From: Sarcophilus harrisii
Lineage: Eukaryota; Chordata; Mammalia; Dasyuromorphia; Dasyuridae
NCBI RefSeq assembly: GCF_902635505.1
Contig: NC_045427.1
Location: 55,578,539-55,642,538, forward strand
Direction of reading: 5' to 3'
Length of the DNA: 64,000 nucleotides
Numbering within the stretch: the first letter of the stretch is position 1; each line of letters opens with the position of its first letter. Below the pieces are notes generated by a model. That model was not told the DNA's origin, did no database searches, and saw only the letters and a list, made by a program, of their open reading frames with translations. Position numbers and translations under genes: made by a program. Of this stretch, positions 22,545-31,860 are shown in pieces.

Positions 22545-23340
22545 TGAAGATTTATCAAGCCGCTACTAGGGGGCTAAGCACTAGGCACAGGGAATAAAAC
22601 AAACCAAACCCCAAAATGCCCACTTTCTGTATTCTGGGAACGTGCAAAGAACTCTGCATAAGCGAGATATTGGATATACTGGGGATGCTCTGTGGGGATG
22701 GGAACTGAGAAAGGCTTGTTTGCAAAAATAGGAATTTTAGCTGGGACTTGAAGGAAATGAGGAAGAAGAGAAATTTAGGCATGAGGAGACAGCCAGGGGA
22801 AATGCTTAAAGTTAGAAGATGGAGGGTCTTATAAAGTGATGAGGGGAGGAGCAGAGAGCAAAGATCAATGGCATCGACTCCCTGGGGAAGTGGGATAAGG
22901 AAGAGGGGAGGAGAAGGAAGGGACTAGGGTATAGAGGGTTTTAAAAGCCAAATGGTGGGTTTTACATTTGATCCTGGAGTTTACTGACTAGAAGGTGATA
23001 TGATCAGAAATGTGGATGGATCCCTGTGGTCCAGGAAGATCAGTGTGGTAGGAAAATGTCAGCTGGACAGTGGCAAGGGGAGCTCTGAGGCAGGCAGACA
23101 CCTCAGGGCATTGTGGCGGTCCAGGCAAGAGACCAGGGTCAGAGGGCAGCAAGGGAAGACATTAGTCACTTAATAATTAAGTGCCTACTATGTGTCATCC
23201 ACTATACTAAGCCCTGGGGACCCAAAGAAAGGTTCTGGGTCAGTCCTTGCTTTCAGGGGCTCACAGAGTGATGAAGGCAGAATTGACAGGACAAGGTGGG
23301 AGCTGAGCTTAACACTAAGACATCCAGCCTGAGTAAGTGG
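22545..23340 (-). repeat. Two adjacent L2 LINE copies, antisense
   Basis: The first copy starts at TTTATCAAGCCGCTACTAGG and runs through GGGTTTTACATTTGATCCTGG and GTCCAGGCAAGAGACC. A second L2 3' tip begins at about 23170 (AATTAAGTGCCTACTATGTG ... CTTTCAGGGGCTCACAGAG). From 23340 to 24500 the sequence is non-coding with L2-like traces only. Confidence 0.6.
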
Positions 23341-24509
23341 GATTTCAGGAGGAGGGAGAAAACTCCAAGAGAATTGGGGGGGGGGGAGATAGAATACAGG
23401 TGATGACCTGAGAAAGCAAGGTTTAGGTGAAGCCCTGGGAGAGACAGAAGAAGGGACGATTAAGGGTGAATGATGGATGATGGAGGTGGAACACTTGTAG
23501 TAAGGGAAGAGAAGTTCAAGGATCAGCTGTAAGTATCCATCAGAGTTGAGGGGGTTAAATGAGAGGCAAAGGGTATCTGAAGTATCAACTTCTCTACTTA
23601 GAAAGTTACCAGAGAGGAAAACTGGGTTAGAGACAGAATTCCTGAAAAAGTTAGAATAATTTAGTGGGATTATGGTGGCTGATGGAACAGCCACAGGGAT
23701 CTGGATACACCAATATATTTGAATGGAGCAGAACTCAAAAGGAGAGAGATTGCCAAGTAGAGAATATGGAAAGTGTAATAAGCTAGAAATGGGTCTACTC
23801 ATCTTGGCTCAGGGAGGGGAAGGGAAGAATAATGAGGTTCCATTCTATGCTAGGGAGGATGGCCAGGGGTGCAGTGGTCCAGGAGAGGCAGATTTCTGTC
23901 TTGAGACACAAGGGAAATGGGGGAAAGATTGAGGATGTGAAAGGTGGGAGTGGGGATCAGGGCCTGGAGGATCTCTTTAGGCAGCCTTTGATTTAATCAC
24001 TGGGATTCCGAAGGGCCATGGAACAGCAAATTGTCATACACTCCCGGGCAGTCAAGGTATTGTGGTCTCAATTATCGGTCCTGGGCAGGTATATCTATAA
24101 GTGGGTGGGGAGGGGGCCAGAAGCCTGGGAGTAACAGTGGAGATCCCCGGTTAAGATGCAAGGGTCAAGGCAGCAGTATAGGAAGACCTGGCAACTAGCT
24201 GGTAATAGGCTATTATTAAATTATATAAATTTAATAATAAATAAAAATTTATTTGAGGTATTTGCCCCTCTCAGTACTTAGCCAGGTCGGCTCTGCTTTA
24301 GGCTGATACCTTGTACAAGAGACTTTCCCCATCTCCCAGTTACCGTCTGTGTACCAGATACTTCCATTTACTCTAATATCTCTTATGTACATAATTATTT
24401 GCATGTGGTCTCCCTCATTAGCCAGGGAGATCCTTGAGGCTAAGAAATGTTTGGGCATTTTTAATATTCCCAGGGTTTAGCAAAATGCCGGTAGCCCTTA
24501 ATAAATATT

Positions 24510-24770
24510 TTCTGGCAGCTAGGTAGATCAGTGGATAAAGCAATGGGCTTGGAGTCAAGACAGAAATTCAAAGCCAGCCTCAGGCACTCACTAAGTAGGT
24601 GACCCTGGCCAGCCATTCTCTGCCTTAGTTTACTCATTGTAAAATGAAGATAATAATAGCACCTCCCTCTCAGGGTTCCTATGAGGATGAAAAAAGGAAG
24701 CTGTGGCAGTGCTTAGCTGTGTCTGGACACAGCAGGCACCATGACTGCCAGTTATTCTCAGCATTATTGT
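24510..24770 (+). repeat. tRNA-like SINE/MIR fusion-type element, sense
   Basis: GGCAGCTAGGTAGATCAGTGG, GGCTTGGAGTCAAGACAG, ACTCATTGTAAAATGAAG and CTCTCAGGGTTCCTATGAGG are in sense order. Confidence 0.7.
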
Positions 24771-25074
24771 CTTTTCACTTAGGTGTTCAGGTGGTTCCTT
24801 TTAAGCGTGTGGGAGACAAGGGCAGTTTTTTACCTTTGCATCCCCAAAACCCAGCACAAGTGCCTCTACGTGCCTGAGTGATCCTCATCCCATCCTCTCT
24901 CCTAGATTGGTCGATTCCCTACTGTCCACCAATGTATCCATGTCTCAGAAGTGACCCGAGTTTAAGTGTCTCCCCCTTACTGACCTTTATTGAACAAGTC
25001 AGTTTTCTGGCTCTGTACATCCATTTCCTCAAAGATAATAAAAATTACATGACAGACTTGTGAAGGATTGTTGT

Positions 25075-25590
25075 TTTAAAATAGTATTTTATTTTTTCAA
25101 ATACAGGCAAAAATAATTTTCAATATCCACTCTCGCAAAAATCTCATGTTCCCAATTTTTCTCCTCTCCCCTACTTCCTAATAGAAGCAATTCAATATAG
25201 TTAAACATGTGCAACTGTTTTAGACATTTCATATTCATCATGCTGCAAAAGAAAAGTGATCAAAAGGGAAAAAAACACAAGAAAGAAAAATAAACAAGCA
25301 AACAAACAAACAACAAAGATAAAAATACTTTTTGATTCACATTCAGTCTATCTCTTTGGACATGGATGGTACTTTCCATCACAAGTCTATTGGGGGCAGC
25401 TAGGTGGTGAACCAGCCCTGAAGTCAGGAGGACCCGAGTCCAAATCTGGTCTCAGACACTTAACACATCCTAGCTATGTGACCCTGGCCAAGTCGCCTAA
25501 CCCCGATTGTCTCAGCAAAAAACCAAAAACCAAAAAATCAAAAAACCCCAAATCTATTGGAATTGTGGAGGGCTGTTTTGAGCATCAGTC
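25075..25590 (-). repeat. L1 3' end split by a sense SINE
   Basis: Antisense L1 (GTATTTTATTTTTTCAAATAC ... TCCATCACAAGTCTATTGG) is interrupted by a sense SINE at 25394-25548. The duplication is CAAGTCTATTGG / CAAATCTATTGG (25382-25393, 25549-25560). Confidence 0.8.
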
Positions 25591-25597
25591 AAAGTTG

Positions 25598-25870
25598 ACC
25601 AGTGTTTATTATTAAGCACCTGCTATGTGCCATACATTGTGCTAAGTACTAGAGATATAGTACAGGAAGGATTTTATATTTCATCCTAAAAAAAATTATT
25701 TGCAAGACTAATAAGAAAATGTATTTAATATGATTGTACATGCATAACCTATATCAGATTGGTTGCTATCTCAAGGAGGGGGGAAATATGGAGAAGAGAA
25801 AAATTTGGTACTCAAAATCTTATAATGAATATCTTAAACTTTACATGTAATTAAAAAATTAAATATTATT
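25598..25870. repeat. L2 tip (antisense) then L1 3' UTR (sense)
   Basis: GTTTATTATTAAGCACCTGC ... GTGCTAAGTACTAGAG is an antisense L2 tip. CCTATATCAGATTGGTTGC ... TTTGGTACTCAAAATC is an L1 3' UTR. Confidence 0.65.
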
Positions 25871-26039
25871 TACAAAAATTATAGAAACTCTCATTTTATT
25901 TCACAAATTAATAATAAATTAAAATTTGAAAAATGAGAGGAAGCCATTGGTATTTATTCAATGAGGGAGAGGAAGCTCCAAACAAAAAAATCTGCTTCAG
26001 GTGATGAGGATAATGCAACCCTTCTCACTAGTCCGCTAC

Positions 26040-26790
26040 AAATATATTTTTATTTAACTGAGCTGTTCATTGGACCGTCAGGCAATCCAACTAAACCTTA
26101 TCAATTCAGTTTCCCACTCTCCACAGCAGCTCTTCCAAATCCTTACATCCCTCCTCCAACCTGCCATGGCCCTCACTCGCTCTCAGTTGAGGTTCTTGTT
26201 TGGTTCTCTTCCATGTTTCACGTCACTCATGTCTCTTACCACTAACTCCTTCACCCATTTCACATGATGAGCCTTACAAAGACTATTCCTTCTACCTGTT
26301 CAAACAATCCCATTCCACGTCGTCTTCTCGATCACTTAATTTCAATCTCTCCCCGACTCTTTCCTTACCATCTACAAACATGTCCATGTCTCTCCCATTC
26401 TCAAAAAATCTTCCCTTGACTTTCCCATCACCAGTCCCGGCCTGCCTATTATCTCTTCCACCTTTTATGGCTAAACTCCCTAAAAGGCCAGCCTGCAGCA
26501 GGTGCTTTCACTTTGTCTCATTCTCTCCTTATCCCCTTCCCTCATCACTCCACTGACTGCTCCACACAATCACCAAAGCCAACGTCCTCTTGGGATTACC
26601 CTCTCCTCCACATTCTCTTTAGGTTTTTGAGAGACCACCGTCTCTCCTTTCGTAGATCCTCCTCCAATTCACTGCCTCGAAACAAAAGTTTCTCACAAGC
26701 ATCTGTCCTGAATTCTCTTTTGCTTCTATACTTTCTTCTCTGGGTGATCTCATCAGCACCAAAGATTTAATTATCATCATCTTTACATTG
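26040..26790 (+). repeat. L2 LINE ORF2 remnant, sense
   Basis: Pyrimidine-rich coding-like sequence (CATGTCCATGTCTCTCCC, TTTATGGCTAAACTCCC, CACTCCACTGACTGCTCC) follows the L2 reverse-transcriptase region. Open frames here belong to this fossil, not to a host gene. Confidence 0.55.
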
Positions 26791-26904
26791 ATGATTCTAA
26801 AAATCTACCCATTCAAAGGGGCTAACCTTTGTCTATGTATCCCCAAGGTAGACCACCATTTCTGGCACATAGTAGGCATTAATGAATATTTAAGGGGGGG
26901 GAGG

Positions 26905-27080
26905 GTGAAACAGAGAGACCTCCAGGAGTCAGAAAAACTACCTCCCCGAGTTCAAATCTGGCCTTGGGTACTTACTAGCTTGACTCCGCTTGGCTCAGTT
27001 TCCTTCTCTGTAAATGGGTAGCCATTCCAGCATCTTTGCAAAGAAAACCAGATGAGGCAAGAAGAGCCAGATACAACCTT
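26905..27080 (+). repeat. RTE-tailed SINE, sense
   Basis: GAGTTCAAATCTGGCCTTGG, CTCAGTTTCCTTCTCTGTAAA, GCATCTTTGCAAAGAAAACC and AGAGCCAGATACAACC occur in the right order. Confidence 0.75.
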
Positions 27081-27749
27081 GTGGTGGTGAGAGAACACTG
27101 GAGAGCTGTTCTGCTGGTAAAATGACAAGGTTTGCCAAACGACTGCCGACTGGGGGCAGGGGAGAGCTGAGGAGGACACCCATGATCCCAGTCTGGGGGA
27201 TGAGAAGGCGGAAGGTATGATCTACACAGTAACAGGGAAGGGGAGCCGTACTTAGTTTTGGTCAGACTGAGTCTTAGGCGTTTCCTAGACTGGATCCAGT
27301 TCCATAGGTCCGACAGGCAGTTGGAAATTCTAGACCGGACATCTCCCAATTCCAGACTTGGGTCTATTCTAGACTGGGAAATTCTAATTCTTGACTTTCT
27401 TCAAATCACAGCCAAAGTCTCTCTACAAGATGCCTCCTTAAAACTGCACCGTCTCCTCTCTCTGGTGATTGTTTCTCGAACTTAACCCTGAATCTTGCTA
27501 TTTCCACCTCGTCTTCCCCATCAGGCTGGGAGCTCCCCTCCATAGCAGACGCTTTAAAAGTTTCATATCAATAAAAACTTGTTCAATTCAAAATCCTTCT
27601 TTTTGCTAATAGATTTGACACATTTTGTCTTCATAAACTGCCTTTTAAAGTCTCCTTGTGCATCCCTCCCTCTGCTTTCCCCCAGCCATCCTGTAGAAAA
27701 GGACTTTTCTAAGACTTGCATCAGACGCGATATCCTACACCTGCAGAGG

Positions 27750-30060
27750 AGTGAGGAGGACCCGCTCACTGGACCAAGAACGCAAAGGGGGAGATGGAGG
27801 ACGCCGAGTTCCGAAGGGGGGCAAAGCTTTGAAGTGGAAGATGGAGCGCCCCCCTCCCCCAGACCCCGCCGGCAGCCGCGCACACACGCCGCGCACCCAC
27901 ACAAAGAAGAGGCGAGCTCGCTCGGTACAAGCCTGCCAGACCCTGGGTCGCTAGGACCCGCCCCCCTCCCGTGCGCTTCCCTGCCCGCGCACGCCGGACA
28001 CTCCCTTTCGCGCCCGCACACCCAAGGACTCCCTCGCACGCCGGCGGCCCCGACTTCAGCGACGGGGCGGGGCTGCGGCTCCTCCTCAGTTCCCAGGCAA
28101 CCGGAGCCCAGGGACCTCCTCGCCCGAGCCAAACAAACCGTCTCCCGCGGGCTCCCCCGCCCCGGTGCCAGTCCCCCGCCGGGCCCGCGGTCCCCGACAA
28201 TCCGCGTCCGTGGGGTGGAGGAGGACGCTGCAAGGGGCCGGCCGCGAGGGGAGACCGCCGGGCCCTCTCCAGGGGGACCCGGGGGCCTTTAGCTAGCGGG
28301 CTGGGGGCGGGCAGAGAGGGCATCCAGCAAATCCCGGCCTTCCCCTCGAGCAGCCGGGGGCGGGGACTGCGAGCTCTACGCCCTGGCCTCGGGACAAAGG
28401 TGTGGCGCTCCTGCGGGGGAGTCCCTCCGGGCTCCCTTCCCCCGCCCGTTCTTTAGTAGGTGAGAGTCGCTTCCCCGGGCCCCCCAAAGCACAGCGCACT
28501 TTCAGCTACATCGGACGGCTTGCGGGCTTGGGGAGGGGCTGAGGAAAAAAGCTAGAACACAAAGTGTCACAAAAGTGAATGCTAAGCCGTCTTGCAGATA
28601 TTTGGAAAAATAAAATACTATGGGGGGGGGGGTTAGCCCAGCTCCCGCGCACGAGTAAGAGCGACCTGCTCTCTTCCTCCAGGAGATCTCCCCCTCCCCA
28701 CTTTGCAAGCGCCGCTCGTAGGAGATTATAGTAGCGTGCTTCCAACAGTTGCAAGAGTAGGCACTGGTCTTTTCCAGTGAGATTTTCTGCTCCCCACTTT
28801 CCCAGGGCCGCGCAACGAGAAAAGCGCTCGGAACTTTGCAGCGCAGCAGCAGGCGCTCCATAAGTGCCCATTTCCTGTAGCGGAGCGCCCCCCTCCCCAC
28901 TTTCCAGGGCCCCCCGAACGAGGGAACCTCCGAAGCCCGGAGCGCAGCCCCTGCACGGCAGCGGGCGCCACACGAATGCTCCGCTCCCCCTCCCCACCTT
29001 TCCCGGGCCCTCCAGGAGAGCCTCGGGCACAGGCCGGCGAAGAAGCAGGCGCTCCCGACGCGCACGGTCCTACAGCGAGCCCCCCCCCCAGGGTCCCAGC
29101 AGCCCGCGCAGGGGCGCGGAGCGCAGCGGGGACGGCGGGAAGAGGCCGGGAATGTCGGGAAGGAGAAGGCTTGGGTGCGGAGCTCCGAGGAGGGTAGGAA
29201 GAGGGAGGTCGGGACGGGGCAGGGCCCGGGGCGGAGCGGGGGAGCCGTCGGCCCGCTCACCTGCGGGGCGAGCACGTGGGCCGGGCGCTCCCAGCTTCCG
29301 GACGCCGGCCGGAGAGCGCCAAAGTTTCGGGAGAGGGGAGACCTGGTGGCGGAAGGAGCGCGCCGGCTCCCCGCCCCGGCAGCTTACAAATTAGCCGAGG
29401 CCTGGCGCTGGGGGACGGGGCTGGGCGTCTGCGGCGGCCCGGGAGGCAGGTGTACAGGTAGGCGGGCCCGGGGGCCCTGTAGCCCGTCCCCGCTCTCGGT
29501 TCCCACTCGGCCCGGACGTTGCCCGGGGAGGAGGGAGCCTTTCCCTCGGCCCGGCGCCTTCCGAGAGGGGGAGGGGACCCCCGGGCGGGCTGTTGCAGCT
29601 TGGCCGGCGGCTCCCTCCCCGATTGGAGGGCCCGGCTCCAACCCTCGGGGAGAGCCCTTTCTACAACGGCAGCCGGGCTCGACCCCACGCTGCCTTCGGG
29701 AGCCTTCATCCCGAGCCCCGTCCCCCACCCCGGGCCTGCCCCCAGGCGCCCTGGGGGCTCCAGAAGTGCTCCCGCGGCCCGGGACTCCTGGCACTGCGGG
29801 GGGAGGGGTCGCCGGCTGGCCCAGGCTGGCTTTGGGCGGCCCGCGGGGTCACCTGTCGGGTGGCGGAGCCATTATCCGTTCTTTGTTATTCATTGAGGGG
29901 AATCTGTAAAAAAAAATAGGGGGGGGGGCGTTTGGACCGCCGGAGGGTCCCTGCCCGCTCTGCCGTCCCGGACTCCAGGAGCCCTTCAGTTCTTAGGTTC
30001 TGGGCGCCCGGGTCTCTCCCCCCTCCCCCCGGTCGGGTAAAGGATCTGTTTCGTCCAACC
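27750..30060. promoter_or_regulatory. Orphan CpG island 3 (just upstream of ESRP2)
   Basis: About 2.3 kb of very CG-dense sequence ends 1.4 kb before the ESRP2 promoter. It includes four copies of a roughly 100-bp tandem repeat (28690-29090). Donor-like strings (for example ACAG|GTAGGC near 29457) exist, but no coding exon is recognised. It may be an alternative ESRP2 promoter or a promoter for a divergent transcript. Confidence 0.65.
28690..29090. repeat. Diverged ~100-bp tandem repeat inside a CpG island
   Basis: CTCCCCACTTT or a close variant recurs at 28694, 28790, 28893 and 28990, so the period is 96-103 bp. Each copy is followed by a GGGCC/GCGCC-type block and later by GCAG(C/A)GGGCGC-like sequence. 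Four diverged units are visible. Confidence 0.7.
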
Positions 30061-30204
30061 CCGATGTGACCTTTCCTGACTCCCAACATCCCTTTTCTGG
30101 CCCCTAAAATGGCGGCAACATTTGCATTCGGGATCCCGGCGAGTGGTGGAGAGCATGAGGTTCACATGCGCGTTATGCGCTTTTCACACTCCGGGTCTTC
30201 CCGG

Positions 30205-30660
30205 GGTTAGACCCATCGAGTCCGTAAGCATCTGGTCCACACCTACTGAGTGACAGCTGGGGGAGCACTGGGGAGCCGGAAAAAATCAGTCCCTGCTCTC
30301 CAGGAGCTTCCCGTCTAGCGGAGGAGGCCGTGATGGGAACAAGACACAGACGGGATGTTTCGCGGGGAGTGTGAGGGAAGCCATTAAGGAAAGTCAGATT
30401 TTATTTGGGGTGGGAGGAAGCTGGGGGGGTGCAGAAAGGGGGGAGAATTCCAGGCGTGAGGGACGGCCAGTAGAAATGCTGACCCGAGTGGCATGTTTCG
30501 GGGGAGGGAGAGCCAGGAGGCCTTGGAGTATCTGAGAGGAAGGTGTGACTAAAGGTAGCAAGAGACCAGGTTGTGATGGGAGGATTTGGGTGTTGGACCC
30601 TGCAGGTGATGAATGGGAGTGACTGGAGAATACTGTAGAGGAGCTTGGTGAGACCCGACT
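30205..30660 (-). repeat. L2 LINE, antisense
   Basis: CACACCTACTGAGTGACAGC, CAGTCCCTGCTCTCCAGGAGC, GAGAATTCCAGGCGTGAGGG and GCAGGTGATGAATGGGAGTG follow the antisense L2 3' part. Confidence 0.6.
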
Positions 30661-31439
30661 TCCAGAGAGGCAGTGTGTGCAAGATAGTTTGCTGGCTTAA
30701 AGGCCTTAGAAGTTATCTTTAATTGGCGAGGCCCGGGAAAGCCAGCCCTTCTGAGCATTAGCTTAAGCAGCCTCTGACCCACCAAGTGAGCTGGGCCGGA
30801 GAAGCGGCCTCACAGACACCCATTCTTCGGACGGCGGGCACTCACGCCGAGTTATCGGGAAGGTGCAGGGGGATTCAGAGATGGGGAACACCTGCTTCTT
30901 GCCCGCCAGGAGCGTGCAATCTAGCAGGGGGCCAGGACCCGCGCCCCCTTAACCAACAGGAGGTAGCACTGATGGGAGTCAGGGTTACCTGCAGTCCGGG
31001 GCCCCGAAGGTTGGCTCAGCAGCTACAGAACGAGGGAGGATCTTTGTCCTGTTCTTTAGCGCTGAAAGCAAGCCCGGGGAAGCGGTCCCGGGCAGGGCTG
31101 ACCTGGAGCTGACCCCGGGCAGGCCCTGCTGACCCCGGGCGACCTCAGGCAGGCCCAGGCTCCCTTTTGCCCCCCTTTGCGCGCTTCCTGGAAGGGGCAG
31201 CAGGTGGGGGAGAACGTGACCTTGCGGTCCGTCCCCTCTCTCGTCCGGTGGGGCACGCAGAAGCTGGGCGCACCTGGCGCGGAGGCCAGTGCGAGGCTAC
31301 CGGCCTAGCGTGGGCTTCTCCACCCGACGCGGGGGGATCCGGAGGAGCGAGGCCGGGCCGGGGGCCGGGGGCCGGGGGCGGGCGTTTTCCCTCCTCCCTC
31401 CTCCTCCTCCTCTTCCTCCTGCTCGGATCCCTCCCCAAA

Positions 31440-31566
31440 CCAATCAGGCCAGCTGAGCGGGGCCGATCCTCCCCTCCCCAGGTCCCTCCTCCGCCTCCCC
31501 CCGGGAGCCAATGCCCGCTCCCTAGGGGAGCCGCCTCCAGTCACGTGGGCCGGGCCGGGGCAGGTA
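31440..31566 (+). promoter_or_regulatory. ESRP2: ESRP2 core promoter: two CCAAT boxes, CACGTG E-box, ZEB-type E2 box
   Basis: CCAATCA at 31440-31446 and CCAAT at 31508-31512 are NF-Y type boxes about 68 nt apart. GTCACGTGG at 31540-31548 is a strong USF/TFE-type E-box, and no TATA box is seen. CAGGTA at 31561-31566 and CACCTG at 31271-31276 are E2 boxes of the kind bound by ZEB1/ZEB2/SNAI factors, which are known to repress ESRP genes during epithelial-mesenchymal transition. The transcription start is expected between about 31555 and 31620. Motifs are seen; binding is inferred. Confidence 0.6.
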
Positions 31567-31620
31567 ACTCCTGGGAGGGCGGGGGCGGTGGGGGGAGCCG
31601 GAGCTGCCTGGGCGCTTGCC

Positions 31621-31737
31621 ATGAAGCCAGAGGGGAAGAGCCCGAGCACGGTCACCTCGCCTCCACTCGGGCCCGAGCGGCGAGGCGGCGGGCGCGGGGC
31701 CGGCGGTGGCCGCGGAGAGCAGCAGCCCTGGCTTCAG
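31621..31737 (+). CDS. ESRP2: ESRP2 5' exon with possible in-frame upstream start
   Basis: This exon lies between the promoter and the first conserved coding exon. It ends CTTCAG|GTAGGG at 31737. The next acceptor, ATTGTAG, ends at 31842 and is followed by 18 nt and the conserved ATG at 31861. An ATG at 31621 opens 39 codons that stay in frame across this junction and run through PSPPRA into MTPPPP, so translation from it would add 45 residues rich in Gly, Arg, Pro and Ser. If the 105-nt intron is retained, the frame hits TGA at 31834-31836 and the ATG becomes a short upstream ORF. A second donor-like site (GGGGCAG|GTAACT) at 31563 could bypass the upstream ATG. Exon use is inferred from splice signals only; whether the extension is translated is unknown. 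Confidence 0.5.
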
Positions 31738-31860
31738 GTAGGGCCGCCCCGTCCGGGCCGCGCCCCCCCCCCCCCCCCCGCTCCCGTCCCCCGGAGCGCC
31801 CCGCGGGTGCCCCCCGGCGCTGACCCGTGTCTCTGATTGTAGCCCTCCCCTCCCCGGGCC

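Noticed and set aside
22568-22585. CTCF-like CTACTAGGGGGC
   Set aside because: Lies in an L2 copy, with mismatches at the flanking positions; much weaker than the site at 42440.
27563-29909. Long open frames on both strands in CpG island 3 (up to 257 codons)
   Set aside because: GC-rich composition and tandem repeats explain them; they overlap each other in several frames and match no family known to me.
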